Source: CAXRDE01 sp964229355 (GTDB taxonomy: Bacteria > Cyanobacteriota > Sericytochromatia > UBA7694). Taken from it: a stretch of DNA of 64,000 bases. The stretch is taken from assembly GCA_964229355.1 (NCBI GenBank), contig CAXRDE010000003.1, positions 1 through 64,000 of the forward strand, given 5' to 3'. Made by a program: the position numbers and the translations under genes. Below are positions 52,252-62,021 of this stretch, piece after piece (the stretch's first letter is position 1; each line of letters starts with the position of its first letter). A model generated the notes under the pieces. The model was not told where the DNA came from, searched no databases, and was given only the letters and a program-made list of their open reading frames with translations.

Positions 52252-53504
52252 AGAGAGGCAATCTTATAACGACGGGGATCTTGCAAGGGCTGAATGGTGT
52301 TGACGTTAACGCCCTGATAATAATGCTTCAGGATTTGCTGATAATCCATGCCGTTGATGGCCATTTGACGAGCGCCCCATTGGGATAACCCAATGCCATG
52401 GCCCCAACCGCGACCGGCGAATTCAAAGCGCTCAGGAATTTCGCTGCTTTGAGGTTGAATAATCACGCCCGCGGGGTCTAATCCGCCCACGTTGAAAAAA
52501 GTACTGTTGAGTTGCATGGCCATGCGAAATTTATCGCCGGAAACAATTTTTACGCCCCGGGTGCCCTGAATTTTCAAGTCTTTAACCCGTCCGCCCTGGG
52601 TGTGTCCCACCGCCTGCATGGACAACACCGGCCCCACATCAATTTTAAGACGGGCACGCAGGGCACTTTGCACTTGCGATTGGGTCATTTGGGTGTGCCA
52701 CACATACTTCGGCGATGCATGATCCAGATCTTTAACCGGTTTGAGGTATGGGCGATTGGCCCACAGATCACCGCCAAACTCCGTTTGTCCCCCGGAGGTA
52801 GAGTGAAAGTAAGCCTCAATGGGACGTCCCTGAAAAGTCACCACCTGTCCACGGGTTTCTTTCACCGCCTGGGTCGAGCGCGGATGCTCGGCTTTCATGC
52901 CCTGATAAACCTGGCTGGCGGTGGTGGCAGCCACATCATAGCCCCGCTTATGAGAAGCCGAATTCATATGCACCAGCGCAAAGGTGCGCGCCGCTACCGC
53001 CTGAGACTTTAGTGCATCAAGGGGCCAACTGGCTGGCATTTCTGAGGGCACCACACTGTAGAGATAATGCTCCAAAGACAATACATTGCGCACATCAAAG
53101 CCTGAGCGAGTGGCCACCAGGTAGAGACTGCCACGATACGGCTTTTTGTTTAAGGTTAAATGGGCCTCATCATGAGGTGGGTCCACACGCAGTTGGGGGT
53201 ATTGGGGATGACCATCAAGGTTCAAAACGGAGATACTTGCAGCCAGTGCTTTTAAGTGTAGCTCCTGGTTGGGTAACAAGCGCCCCAGCTCTTTCCACCC
53301 TCCGTTGGTATAGCCCGACACCGTTGCCGTGGCAGAGGTGCCGATCAGGGTGTTGGACTGGCGCTCTGCCAGCTGTACCGTCACCTCTAAATCTTGTGTG
53401 GCCGCCTGGGCCGGTTGAAATCCTGAAAACATGGCAACACACAACAGTAGGCTGCCCCATAAAAAATGATACATGAAAAGGTTTTCTTGCCTCGTCTTCT
53501 CCAT
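52248..53504 (-). CDS. SpoIID/LytB-domain cell-wall protein
   Basis: A signal peptide (cleavage near QAA-TQ) precedes a SpoIID domain with LEHYLYSVVPSEMPASWPLDALKSQAVAARTFA, the STSGGQTE catalytic region and GRGWGHGIGLSQWGA near the C-terminus. SpoIID proteins are lytic transglycosylases acting on denuded glycan; homologues in non-sporulating bacteria are likely wall remodellers. Starts at 53504 and 53474 are both possible. It overlaps queA by 4 bases. Confidence 0.87.
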   Translation of the reverse strand: MEKTRQENLFMYHFLWGSLLLCVAMFSGFQPAQAATQDLEVTVQLAERQSNTLIGTSATATVSGYTNGGWKELGRLLPNQELHLKALAASISVLNLDGHPQYPQLRVDPPHDEAHLTLNKKPYRGSLYLVATRSGFDVRNVLSLEHYLYSVVPSEMPASWPLDALKSQAVAARTFALVHMNSASHKRGYDVAATTASQVYQGMKAEHPRSTQAVKETRGQVVTFQGRPIEAYFHSTSGGQTEFGGDLWANRPYLKPVKDLDHASPKYVWHTQMTQSQVQSALRARLKIDVGPVLSMQAVGHTQGGRVKDLKIQGTRGVKIVSGDKFRMAMQLNSTFFNVGGLDPAGVIIQPQSSEIPERFEFAGRGWGHGIGLSQWGARQMAINGMDYQQILKHYYQGVNVNTIQPLQDPRRYKIASL

Positions 53505-53545
53505 ATTGTGATCCATTATCTGCAAAAGCGTTGCTTAAGATCAAG

Positions 53546-54922
53546 TCATTCAGTCACAAGCGGCTTTTTTTCTCCCTGTAAAGGATACTTCTCTAACCAG
53601 GCAGCAGGCAAAGCATTGCGCTGAATAATTTCTTGATAAAGGTAGGCCGAAGGCCGCCAAACACGATCCCGCGTCATCAAGCCAAATTGCGGTTTATAGC
53701 CGTCTGTCCACTCAAAATTATCGATGGCACTCCAATGCAAATAACCGGTCACGGGAGCCCCCTCAGCCATGGCCTCATGCATGGCTTTAAGATGATGTAC
53801 CAAAAAACCCGGGCGCACATTATCATCGTGATCGGCCAGACCGTTTTCAGTGACAATAATCGGCACCCGAAAGTGGCGGGCATAAGGTGTTGCTCGCTGC
53901 AGAGCGGTTTTAAAGCCTTCTGGAGAAATTGCCCACTTAAGCTCGGTTTTGGGGGCTTCTGGAGGCACAATATTTTTACCGCTGGCTTCAATATAATAGC
54001 GAGAGTAAAAATTAACGCCCAAATAATCCACCGTGTTTTGCAACTGGGGATCGTAAGGAATCTCAATGGGACGATAACCGGGGATTCGTAGATTCATTTC
54101 TCCGGTTTTTAAAGCCTGCCAGAAGAGATCGTTAAACAAATAACTTTGCAAAGCCGTCATGGCTTGATCCGCGGGATTTAAAGGCCAGTGAGGCGCTAAG
54201 ACACTGACGTGCTTGGCAAAACCCACGCTGGCCAGCGGATCTTCCCGATGGATAATGCGGTAAGCTTTACCATGGGCCACCACCAGGTTTTTTGCAACGG
54301 TCAAGGCCAATTCACGGTTTTTTTGAAAAGGAGGCCAGGCGCCCTCATCGTAGCTGCGAAAGGCATAGACCAACGGTTCGTTCACGGTGTTCCAATAGTA
54401 CACATCCTCGGCAAAGTACGCGCTCACCTTTGTGACAAAGCGTTCGAAGTCCGCAATATTCTCTGCCCGTGTCCAGCCCCCTTTTTCGGCAAACCATTGG
54501 GGAGCTGTAAAATGGAACAACGTCACCATGGGGCGGATATGGCGCTGCTTTAAAGCCTGTAGCATCTTCCGGTAATGCTGCAGGGCTGCTTCATCAAATT
54601 GTCCGGGCTGAGGCTCTATGCGCGCCCAGGATAAAGACATGCGATACAGGGTATGGCCCATCTGCTGCAGCGCATCAAAATCTTTCTCATAATTCTGCCA
54701 ATGGCCCACAGCTTCACCAGCATCCACGCCTGCTATCGTCCAGTCATTGCGAATCCCGCCTTCTACCTGGTAAGCCGCCGTGGCGCTTCCCCACATAAAC
54801 CCCTCGGGAAACACGGCATCTGGGATATTTTGAGCCCCTGTAGGAAAGCAAAAAACCGAACTCAAGACAAGACCCGCACAAAACCTGAGAAGCTGTTGTT
54901 TTTTCAAGGAATGTTGCCACAT
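53546..54922 (-). CDS. Secreted glycoside hydrolase family 1 enzyme
   Basis: A signal peptide (MWQHSLKKQQ, cleavage near TGA-QN) is unusual for GH1, which is mostly cytoplasmic. The barrel is complete: PEGFMWGSATAAYQVEG, the acid/base NEP in WNTVNEP, and the nucleophile in VTENG. It should be a beta-glucosidase or related beta-glycosidase in the periplasm or medium. The ATG at 54922 starts the signal; a further upstream start would add a charged extension. Confidence 0.87.
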   Translation of the reverse strand: MWQHSLKKQQLLRFCAGLVLSSVFCFPTGAQNIPDAVFPEGFMWGSATAAYQVEGGIRNDWTIAGVDAGEAVGHWQNYEKDFDALQQMGHTLYRMSLSWARIEPQPGQFDEAALQHYRKMLQALKQRHIRPMVTLFHFTAPQWFAEKGGWTRAENIADFERFVTKVSAYFAEDVYYWNTVNEPLVYAFRSYDEGAWPPFQKNRELALTVAKNLVVAHGKAYRIIHREDPLASVGFAKHVSVLAPHWPLNPADQAMTALQSYLFNDLFWQALKTGEMNLRIPGYRPIEIPYDPQLQNTVDYLGVNFYSRYYIEASGKNIVPPEAPKTELKWAISPEGFKTALQRATPYARHFRVPIIVTENGLADHDDNVRPGFLVHHLKAMHEAMAEGAPVTGYLHWSAIDNFEWTDGYKPQFGLMTRDRVWRPSAYLYQEIIQRNALPAAWLEKYPLQGEKKPLVTE

Positions 54923-55096
54923 ATCAACCCGACCTACCCACAAGCGTTTTGAGTTCAGTGTAACCCATTTTATGGAGAGGCGCGCCAAAACCTAAAACTC
55001 CTATAAAAAGGGCCTTAAGAAGCTATTTTTCGCATTGAGAAAAATAAGCGCCTGGCGTTATGGTGTCAATAGAAAAAGAAAAGGAGACATTACAAC

Positions 55097-55681
55097 ATGT
55101 CAAAGGAAATCAACAAAGCCGCAGCTATCTTCGGAAACGCGCAGCAAATGAAAGAAGCAATTCACAGTTTAAGCACAGAGGGATTCTCAGATATTTCTGT
55201 GTTAATTAAGCACCATGACAAAGATCGCGAAGTAGAAGAGGTGCGGACCTACAGCACCGCCACTTATCCCAGCCAACGTACTGTAACCAAAGAGTCGGTA
55301 GCCAGAGAAACCGATTTAGACAACGTCTCTGAAAAAGATCCGAACGCCGTGAACGCAGGCAGCGTTACCGGTGGTGTGCTGGGTGCAGTCGCTGGCTTAG
55401 CCGCCCTGATGATTCCTGGTGTAGGGCCTGTGCTGGCAACAGGAACCCTGGCTTCAGCGGTGGGAGCCATGGCGGCAGGCGGTGCCTTAGGCATGACCGC
55501 CGGTGCTTTGGGTGGACTGCTGAAAGATGAGGGAATTCCCTCAGAGCGCGTCGATATTTACCGAGACGCCTTTGATCAAGGAAAAGGTATTGTTATTGTA
55601 GATGCCAAAGAAAGTACTGACGTCTTGCGCGCCCGCGACGTGTTGAGCCGCTTCCGCCCTGAGCATGTGGATACGTTCTAA
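55097..55681 (+). CDS. YflT-type general stress protein with glycine-zipper centre
   Basis: The N-terminal 50 residues resemble the YflT/GsiB-type stress domain (AAIFGNAQQMKEAIHSLSTEGF). A long Gly/Ala-rich hydrophobic stretch follows (about 93-145), like a glycine-zipper membrane segment, and the C-terminal part repeats a small alpha/beta motif. AAGGAG is well placed. It is a single gene without visible terminator. A role in stress is by family resemblance only. Confidence 0.7.
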   Translation: MSKEINKAAAIFGNAQQMKEAIHSLSTEGFSDISVLIKHHDKDREVEEVRTYSTATYPSQRTVTKESVARETDLDNVSEKDPNAVNAGSVTGGVLGAVAGLAALMIPGVGPVLATGTLASAVGAMAAGGALGMTAGALGGLLKDEGIPSERVDIYRDAFDQGKGIVIVDAKESTDVLRARDVLSRFRPEHVDTF

Positions 55682-55720
55682 GCCTTAGTGGCTATACCGC
55701 TTCATTTTCGGCCCCTCTCA

Positions 55721-57442
55721 CTAGCGCAAGAAAAAACCGTTACTGTTAAACCAGTCACTGTAAAGCGTAAAGTTGAGCGGGGCCGAAAGCCTTAGCATCA
55801 CACTAATCCCATCAACCATGGGGTAAAGGGGCAAGGCAAAATCCAGCCCCAGGATAGATCCCCCCGGGGTAATCAGGTTCACGCCCGACCCCACACTCAA
55901 TTGCGCGCTCTGCCAGGCCAGGCTGTCACGCCAGTAAGCGCCCTGGTCCAAAAACACATTGAGATCCAACGCCCAGTCATCAAAGAAACCCAGGGTCTGA
56001 GGTTCTCGGGTCACAGCATAAGCCCATTTATCTAACTGCACCGCACTGGGGCGGAACACATAATGTAGCTCCTCCGCCACGCGCACGCTGTGTTTTTCGG
56101 TAATTGAAAACTGCGTTGCCCCGCGTACCAGCCAGTGTCCGGTGTTTAAAAATCCCCGGTAAAAAGGCGGGCTCTGACCAAAGGTGGTTCCCGCTGCGGA
56201 ACGCACCAAAACGGTCCACTGACTGGCATCATCCACGTAAGGCGACCAAAAAGAAATGCCGGTTGCCGTGGCTTGAGAGTAAGTGGCGTCACCCCAACCC
56301 GTACTCAGGCGACCCTGTAAAAAATGGCCGTTTTTAGGAATACGGTAATCGTCAATATCTGAGTAAGACAGGGTAAAAGAAGGCAAGAGCAACATATCCG
56401 CACTTTTGCCACTTTGGGTCTGGGTCTGAGGATAGCCCTCAGGATCTTGCCGTGAAAAAAAGCGATCTTCAATAAGAGAGACATTAAAAACGCCACGCAA
56501 ATAACGGTGAGCGTCTAAGTCTTCCCACAACTGGAAGCCACTGTAAAAGTCCAGGCCCACCGAACGAATCCATAAGAGCTGATCATTATCGCCCCCGTGC
56601 CCTGGATAAATATAGTCCACCTTGTTGTAGTGGTTAATGCCCACACTCATTCCGGGAATGACTTGCTGGGTACTGGAAAGAGAAAGCACATACTCCCAGT
56701 CTTGAATCTCATGGGTCGAGCGAAAAAAGGGCGGCTCTAAATTATTGCGTTTAACCGAGGCACGGGCCACCAGCCCTGTGCTTAAGGGATTGTCTAAAAT
56801 GGCACCCGCGGTGATCGAAAGGCCGGTAATGGGATTAGCGGCCAGATTGCCGGTAGGTATCCATGCTTCGCCAAAAGGAATGTTGACCTGCAAACGAACC
56901 CGCTGAGAAGCCACCTTTGTGAAGTGAGTTTGTAAGGGTAAAAAATGATTTTGTCTTAGCCACTCCAGACGCTCCAGAAAAGCTTTCCGTTCCAGAGCAT
57001 CACCCGGAGCCAACTGCAAATGTCGCTGGGTTAAATAACGATCCTGCGGAGAGCCACCCGTCACTTTGAGTTCGTCAATAATCCAGGGCGAGGCTTTTGA
57101 AACCTTTACCCTTATTCCTTCTGCATGAGAACTTACCTCAGCTGATAAGGCATAAGCACCCTGCAAAAAGAAGTCATTAAGATAGGTGGCAAAAGCAGCC
57201 GCCGAAAAATCTCCCTGCAGGTTCTCTTGTTGAGTTTGCCAACGGTTTAACTGGTGTTGCAATTGTAAAGCGGTGAGACCCGTTTCTGTGGCCAGGGCTT
57301 CGTCCAACACCACAGAAATGGGTGGTGTCGCGGCCTGAATCTGAGGAGCGGTGAATCCCCAAAGGCCAAAGACTGCAAAGGCGCGCAGCAAAAACGGTTT
57401 AAATACGCTGGCGTATTGCACGTTGCATTTGACGGTCCGCAT
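55721..57442 (-). CDS. BamA/TamA-family outer-membrane protein
   Basis: A signal peptide (cleavage near IQA-AT) is followed by two POTRA-like regions (about 90-195) and an Omp85-type barrel of roughly 350 residues. The length of about 573 residues is nearer to TamA than to BamA. It should insert or secrete outer-membrane proteins. The ATG at 57442 lies inside smpB (44 bases overlap), and a GTG at 57421 is also possible. Confidence 0.75.
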   Translation of the reverse strand: MRTVKCNVQYASVFKPFLLRAFAVFGLWGFTAPQIQAATPPISVVLDEALATETGLTALQLQHQLNRWQTQQENLQGDFSAAAFATYLNDFFLQGAYALSAEVSSHAEGIRVKVSKASPWIIDELKVTGGSPQDRYLTQRHLQLAPGDALERKAFLERLEWLRQNHFLPLQTHFTKVASQRVRLQVNIPFGEAWIPTGNLAANPITGLSITAGAILDNPLSTGLVARASVKRNNLEPPFFRSTHEIQDWEYVLSLSSTQQVIPGMSVGINHYNKVDYIYPGHGGDNDQLLWIRSVGLDFYSGFQLWEDLDAHRYLRGVFNVSLIEDRFFSRQDPEGYPQTQTQSGKSADMLLLPSFTLSYSDIDDYRIPKNGHFLQGRLSTGWGDATYSQATATGISFWSPYVDDASQWTVLVRSAAGTTFGQSPPFYRGFLNTGHWLVRGATQFSITEKHSVRVAEELHYVFRPSAVQLDKWAYAVTREPQTLGFFDDWALDLNVFLDQGAYWRDSLAWQSAQLSVGSGVNLITPGGSILGLDFALPLYPMVDGISVMLRLSAPLNFTLYSDWFNSNGFFLR

Positions 57443-57863
57443 CGCGCTTGGCAATGGTCTCCCGTTTGTCGTGTTGCTTTTTACCTTTAACCAGGGCCAA
57501 CTCAGCTTTGAGCCAGTTGCGCTTCCAGTAAATCGACAGCACCACAAGGGTTAAGCCCTGCTGCTGCACCTTACCGATCAAGCGATTAATTTCACGCTTG
57601 TGCAACAGCAATTTACGGGGGCGACGGGGATCATGGTTCATGATATTGCCATGTTTATAGGGGCTAATGTGCAGCTGATGCACCCACACTTCGCCATCTT
57701 TAATTTGGGCATAGTTGTCTCTCAGGTTGGCGTCACCGGCACGGATCGCTTTGACTTCAGTACCCTGAAGCTCAATGCCTGTTTCGTATTTTTCTAAAAT
57801 ATGGTAGTCATGAAACGCTTTGCGGTTGCGAATCGACTCCCGGGGTTTCTCTTTTTTGGCCAT
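57399..57863 (-). CDS. smpB: SsrA-binding protein SmpB
   Basis: The 154-residue protein has NRKAFHDYHILEKYETGIELQGTEVKAIR and a basic C-terminal tail (RDADRQMQRAIRQRI), as needed for tmRNA binding and ribosome rescue. The ATG at 57863 starts the conserved MAKK-type N-terminus; in-frame ATGs further upstream would add non-conserved residues. No tmRNA gene was seen in the window. Confidence 0.95.
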   Translation of the reverse strand: MAKKEKPRESIRNRKAFHDYHILEKYETGIELQGTEVKAIRAGDANLRDNYAQIKDGEVWVHQLHISPYKHGNIMNHDPRRPRKLLLHKREINRLIGKVQQQGLTLVVLSIYWKRNWLKAELALVKGKKQHDKRETIAKRDADRQMQRAIRQRI

Positions 57864-58031
57864 GATTTTTTCACGTCTAATTGCTTCATTATTTGCGTTT
57901 GCTAATTCTAGCATACCCCCATCCTTTGTTAAAAAACAAATAAATATTTTGCGAAAAGGCAAGATCACGCGCGCTTTGGGGTATATAAGTAAGAGACAAT
58001 AAGAACTTGAAGTATAAAGAGGTTTGGTTTT

Positions 58032-58655
58032 ATGGGTAGCATTAATAGTCTTCGAAATGGCGAAAGCTTTAAAATTATTAAGCAAGTCGAGCGCCAGGCA
58101 CCCAACCAGGGCCTAACCCTGGGTAACACCAACCAACAGGTCGAAAAAAACAAGGCTTCTGAGCGCGAGATCAACCAAATCAAACAAACCTTTGACAGCC
58201 GCTATGCCGAAAACGAAAAAGTGGAACTTCTGGTCGAAGGTCCCGACGGCCTGGCCGTTATTCAAAGCCGCAGCGATAAAGGCATTAACCTGAACGAAAT
58301 GGCTCAGGCTGGTGGTGCATTGGCCAGCTATGCTCTAGAACTCAAACCCCTCGATGAAGACGGTAACAATTACATTAACGAAGACGAACTGTACAAGTCA
58401 TGGGGAGAGCAGCTCGGCGGATCCGCAATGACCGTGGGCGCAGCCACCGCCAGTGCAGCAGGCACCGGTGCCACCATTGGCGGACTCGGTGGTACCGTTG
58501 TGGTTCCTGGCCTCGGCACCTTTGTGGGCGCAGGCGGCGGAGCTATCGGTGGCGGTATTATTGGCGGCGTGGGTAGCCTTTTATGGGAAGGCGTGCAAAC
58601 CGTCGGTTACGCCATGTCTGACACAAACTACTTTGGTCCCAGCTGGGCACGCTAA
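58032..58655 (+). CDS. EF-hand protein with glycine-zipper C-terminus
   Basis: The 207-residue protein lacks a signal peptide. A canonical EF-hand loop DEDGNNYINEDE (about 117-128) should bind calcium. A long Gly/Ala-rich segment (about 140-190) has GxxxG repeats like glycine zippers. The opening MGSINSLRNG resembles MGSIQNFVNG of the gene at 62950, so they may be one family. AAAGAGG lies 10 bases upstream and a good terminator follows. The role is unknown. Confidence 0.7.
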   Translation: MGSINSLRNGESFKIIKQVERQAPNQGLTLGNTNQQVEKNKASEREINQIKQTFDSRYAENEKVELLVEGPDGLAVIQSRSDKGINLNEMAQAGGALASYALELKPLDEDGNNYINEDELYKSWGEQLGGSAMTVGAATASAAGTGATIGGLGGTVVVPGLGTFVGAGGGAIGGGIIGGVGSLLWEGVQTVGYAMSDTNYFGPSWAR

Positions 58656-58674
58656 AAAAACCATCTCTAAACTT

Positions 58675-58712
58675 CACCCGCTCTTGTTCATGGACAGAGC
58701 GGGTGCTTTTTT
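58675..58712 (+). terminator. Terminator after the EF-hand gene
   Basis: The stem CACCCGCTCT/AGAGCGGGTG with an 11-base loop is followed by CTTTTTT. Confidence 0.92.
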
Positions 58713-58749
58713 ATGCCGGGAATGAAGCCCGGAGTCCTCACCGCTGAGC

Positions 58750-58755
58750 TATACT
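58750..58755 (+). promoter_or_regulatory. -10 box immediately before priA
   Basis: TATACT (58750-58755) ends 7 bases before the ATG at 58763, and no Shine-Dalgarno is present, so a leaderless priA transcript is likely. The -35 region is GC-rich and poor. Confidence 0.45.
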
Positions 58756-58762
58756 GCTGTGT

Positions 58763-61195
58763 ATGTTACTGTGTGCTGACGTTTTGATCGAGGCCTTACC
58801 GGCCCATGTGGAACAAACCATTTTTACCTACCGAGTGCCTGAAGAACTAAAGGCACAGCTCAACATCGGCATGGAAGTGGTGGTGCCCTTTGGCAAACAA
58901 AACCGCGTGGGCTATTTATTGCGCACCTATCGTCGCGCGCCTGACAGCACGGCTGCTTACGAGATCAAACCCCTTCACAGCGTAACGGGAAAACAGGGCA
59001 TGGATCGCCTGTATTTGGAGTGGCTGGCGTATATTTCCAAGTACTACCTCAGCTCCTTTAGCCAGGTGGTCACGACCGCAATTCCACGGCGCTTAAGCAC
59101 GCGCATTCAAAAATTGATTCAGCCCCTCCCCGATGCGGCGAGCTTTTGGGAGCAGCTTAAACAGCAACACCCCCAGGCCAGCGATATGCAAGACTTTGGT
59201 TCTTACCTGATCGCTAACGCCCCCCGCTGGAAAACGGTCAAAGGCACTGAACGCAAGTACGGCAAAGCCGGTAAACAATGGCTGCAGTACTTTGTACACC
59301 AGGGCTGGGTTAAAGTGATTGAAGAAATCAAAACCCAGGCCAGTGAAAAACAGCGTTTGGGCCTGGTATTTCAGCAAGAAGTCCCTGGACTGAGCAAAAG
59401 ACAACAAGAGCTCTTACGGACGCTGAAGCGCCAGGGCGGGCAGGTGCTCATGCAGGATTTTTTAAGCCAGCAGCATACCAGCCCAGACACCCTGAAACGT
59501 CTGGCGGATACCGGTGCTCTCCGGATTTGTGAGGTGCAAGTGCAACGGACGCCCCAGGCCCATATCCAGGGTAAAAAAGCCCTGCAGGTTTTAACAGGTC
59601 CGCAGCAAAACGTACTTCAGGCCATTCTAAAGCACCTCAAAAAGCCCAGCGGACAACCCATTCTCTTACACGGTGTGACCGGCAGCGGCAAGACCGAAAT
59701 CTACTTACACGCGTTGTATCAGGTGCTACAAGAAGGCTACACCGGCATGTTTTTGGTACCCGAAATTGCCCTGACCTCACAAATGCTTCGCCGTTGCCGT
59801 GCGGTGTTTGGAGAGAAAGTAGCCATTTTACACAGTGAGCTATCTACCGGTGAGTATTTCGACGAATGGCAACGCATCGAAAAGGGAGAAGCCAAAATTG
59901 TGCTGGGGGCACGCTCCGCCATTTTTGCACCCCTGCCTCGCTTGCACCTGATTATTTTAGATGAAGAGCATGAAAACGCTTACAAACAAGACAGCGGTTT
60001 ACGTTACGATGCGCGGGTACTGGCTTTAATGCGCATGCGACTGACCAAAGGACAGGTGATCTTTGGCAGCGCCACCCCGCGCATTGAAGCCTATTACTAT
60101 GCACAGACCCAACAGTGGCATTATTTACAGCTTTCGCAACGGGTGCATGCCCGCCCCATGCCGCCGGTCACGCTCGTTGACATGCGGCAAGAGCAAGCCC
60201 GCGAAAACTTTGGGGCCCTGAGCCACCCTCTTAAGCGCGCCCTGGAAGAGACCCTGGCCCGCAAAGAACAGGCCATTTTACTGTTGAATCGGCGGGGTTA
60301 TAGCAACAGTTGGCTATGTCGTGATTGTGGTGAAGCCGTGGGCTGCCCCCTGTGCTCGGTGGGACTCACTTACCATCGCCATGAACACCTGCTGAAATGT
60401 CATTATTGTGATTATCGCAAAGCGCCGCCACAGCATTGCCCGGCTTGCCACAGTGAAAAAATTCAGGGCTTTGGGCTGGGAACGCAAAAGCTGGAAGAGC
60501 TCTTGCAAAAATTGTTCAAATCATGTCGTACCTTACGTATGGATCGAGACACCACCACCGAAAAGAACGCACACAGTTATTTGTTGCAGCGCTTTGGCCG
60601 AGGCGAAGCAGACATTTTAATTGGCACCCAAATGGTGGCCAAGGGCCTGGATTTTCCACGGGTGACTCTGGTGGGAATCCTGGCCGCTGACATGGCCCTA
60701 AACCTACCTGATTTCAGGGCTTCCGAACGCACCTTTCAATTGTTAACCCAGGCCGCGGGCCGTGCCGGACGCAGTGAACTTGAAGGACGCATTGTCTTGC
60801 AAACCTATGCCCCGGAACACCCGGCCATTCAATATGCCCTGCACCATGATTATGCGGGTTTTTACGAAGAAGAGTTGCTGGAACGGCAGGATCTCCATTA
60901 CCCCCCTTTTGGCTCCATTGCTCGGCTTCTCTTTTCCCATCCCGATCACAACAAAGCCCACGAGGTGGCCAGCGCCATGATTCGCGAGCTGGTGTCCCGG
61001 GCAGACGAAGATCTTTGGGTTTTAGGGCCTGTGGATGCCCCGCTGGAGCAGTTACAATCTCTGTATCGTATTCACGCGCTCATCAAACACCCAGAGCTTA
61101 AGCGTATCAAACCGCTCTTGCGGACACTGCTTTACAAATACGGCGGGCAATTGCAGCGCATTTCTCTCGATATTGACCCTTATAACATGCTCTAG
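58763..61195 (+). CDS. priA: Primosomal helicase PriA
   Basis: The 810-residue superfamily 2 helicase has an N-terminal 3'-DNA-binding domain (DVLIEALPAHVEQTIFTY), Walker A GVTGSGKT (about residue 305), Walker B LDEEHENAYKQ (about 400), and a zinc-binding region with paired cysteines (CRDCG, CPLC, CHYC, CPAC; about 519-565) inserted before the last helicase motifs. It restarts stalled forks. The full length is normal. Confidence 0.95.
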   Translation: MLLCADVLIEALPAHVEQTIFTYRVPEELKAQLNIGMEVVVPFGKQNRVGYLLRTYRRAPDSTAAYEIKPLHSVTGKQGMDRLYLEWLAYISKYYLSSFSQVVTTAIPRRLSTRIQKLIQPLPDAASFWEQLKQQHPQASDMQDFGSYLIANAPRWKTVKGTERKYGKAGKQWLQYFVHQGWVKVIEEIKTQASEKQRLGLVFQQEVPGLSKRQQELLRTLKRQGGQVLMQDFLSQQHTSPDTLKRLADTGALRICEVQVQRTPQAHIQGKKALQVLTGPQQNVLQAILKHLKKPSGQPILLHGVTGSGKTEIYLHALYQVLQEGYTGMFLVPEIALTSQMLRRCRAVFGEKVAILHSELSTGEYFDEWQRIEKGEAKIVLGARSAIFAPLPRLHLIILDEEHENAYKQDSGLRYDARVLALMRMRLTKGQVIFGSATPRIEAYYYAQTQQWHYLQLSQRVHARPMPPVTLVDMRQEQARENFGALSHPLKRALEETLARKEQAILLLNRRGYSNSWLCRDCGEAVGCPLCSVGLTYHRHEHLLKCHYCDYRKAPPQHCPACHSEKIQGFGLGTQKLEELLQKLFKSCRTLRMDRDTTTEKNAHSYLLQRFGRGEADILIGTQMVAKGLDFPRVTLVGILAADMALNLPDFRASERTFQLLTQAAGRAGRSELEGRIVLQTYAPEHPAIQYALHHDYAGFYEEELLERQDLHYPPFGSIARLLFSHPDHNKAHEVASAMIRELVSRADEDLWVLGPVDAPLEQLQSLYRIHALIKHPELKRIKPLLRTLLYKYGGQLQRISLDIDPYNML

Positions 61196-61311
61196 GTGTA
61201 TTTTTACTGGGATTTACTTGTATCTTAACCTAAGCTAAAGAAAGTTTTTGCCCACTTTGTGCCATAATAAAAGCATAAGAGAACAGCGTTGAGAAAAGAG
61301 GACTTGAAACA

Positions 61312-61941
61312 ATGCAGGTGAATCAAAACCCAACCGCCGCAAAAATCCAAAGTGCCCTGGCTCCCATTACCCAGGCCGCAAACAGCGTTAACACCGCCAT
61401 TTATGGGGCGCCCCCCAGTGCCATGGGCACCAACGACAGCTATCAGGGCACCTATACTGCCCCCACCCCAGGTGCAAAGGTTCCCCTTTACCAGTTCTTT
61501 GATGACACCATGCGTCCGCCTCACCCTCTCAACTACAAAATTGCCAACCGCTTAAGTATTATTGGGGTCAACGACTCTGAGTCTTTCTTAAAAGTGGCCA
61601 ACACCCCCTTCAAACGCAAAATGATTTCTTATCTGGGTGCCGGCCTGTTCCTCAACAAGCAAGATCGTCAATATGTAGACTACCAACTGTCCGCCTGGGC
61701 TGGACAAGCTGACATTATGCGTGCCGGTGCTGATTTACAAACCGCCCGTCTGGCCCAGGTCAGTGGCGCCGGAGACGTTTCCATTATGTCTCGTTACCGC
61801 AACCCCGTCGACAAAGGTGTTCTCTACGCCGCCATGGCAGCCAACGCGTTGCAATATGGTTACCATATGCCCTCCTTTGGTCAGGTGTCTCAACTGATCG
61901 ACGCCGCCGCGCAGACCCCTCCTGTGGTGCGCTGGAACTAG
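61312..61941 (+). CDS. DUF4332-like protein
   Basis: The 209-residue protein has a disordered N-terminus (about 1-60) and a helical part. There GVNDSESFLKVANTPFKRKM, SAWAGQADIMR and the later SGAGDVSIMSRYRNP follow the DUF4332 pattern of a TP-xR motif, W-x-x-x-ADLMR, G-V-A-D and RNP. DUF4332 resembles helix-hairpin-helix folds, but its role is unknown. GAGG precedes the ATG by 10 bases, and a terminator follows. Confidence 0.6.
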   Translation: MQVNQNPTAAKIQSALAPITQAANSVNTAIYGAPPSAMGTNDSYQGTYTAPTPGAKVPLYQFFDDTMRPPHPLNYKIANRLSIIGVNDSESFLKVANTPFKRKMISYLGAGLFLNKQDRQYVDYQLSAWAGQADIMRAGADLQTARLAQVSGAGDVSIMSRYRNPVDKGVLYAAMAANALQYGYHMPSFGQVSQLIDAAAQTPPVVRWN

Positions 61942-61970
61942 AAACTTCTCTCTCGAACGCTATCTCTCTC

Positions 61971-61996
61971 ACCCCCGCTCAGCCGGGGGTTTTTTG
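61971..61996 (+). terminator. Terminator after the DUF4332-like gene
   Basis: The stem ACCCCCG/CGGGGGT is followed by a T-run. Confidence 0.88.
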
Positions 61997-62021
61997 ATGG
62001 TCAGACAGACAGCAAATCCCG

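Noticed and set aside
57975..57995. TTTGGGGTATATAAG upstream of the EF-hand gene as a possible seventh operator.
   Set aside because: Only the right half matches; the left side is GC-rich and the gene has no sulfur link.
58713..58757. Minus-strand sequence resembling a tRNA D-arm (TAGCTCAGCGGTGAG) followed by a 5-bp stem with a 7-base loop.
   Set aside because: No acceptor stem, variable loop or T-arm follows, the D-stem does not pair well, and the region overlaps the priA -10 box and the previous terminator. Probably chance, or at most a remnant.
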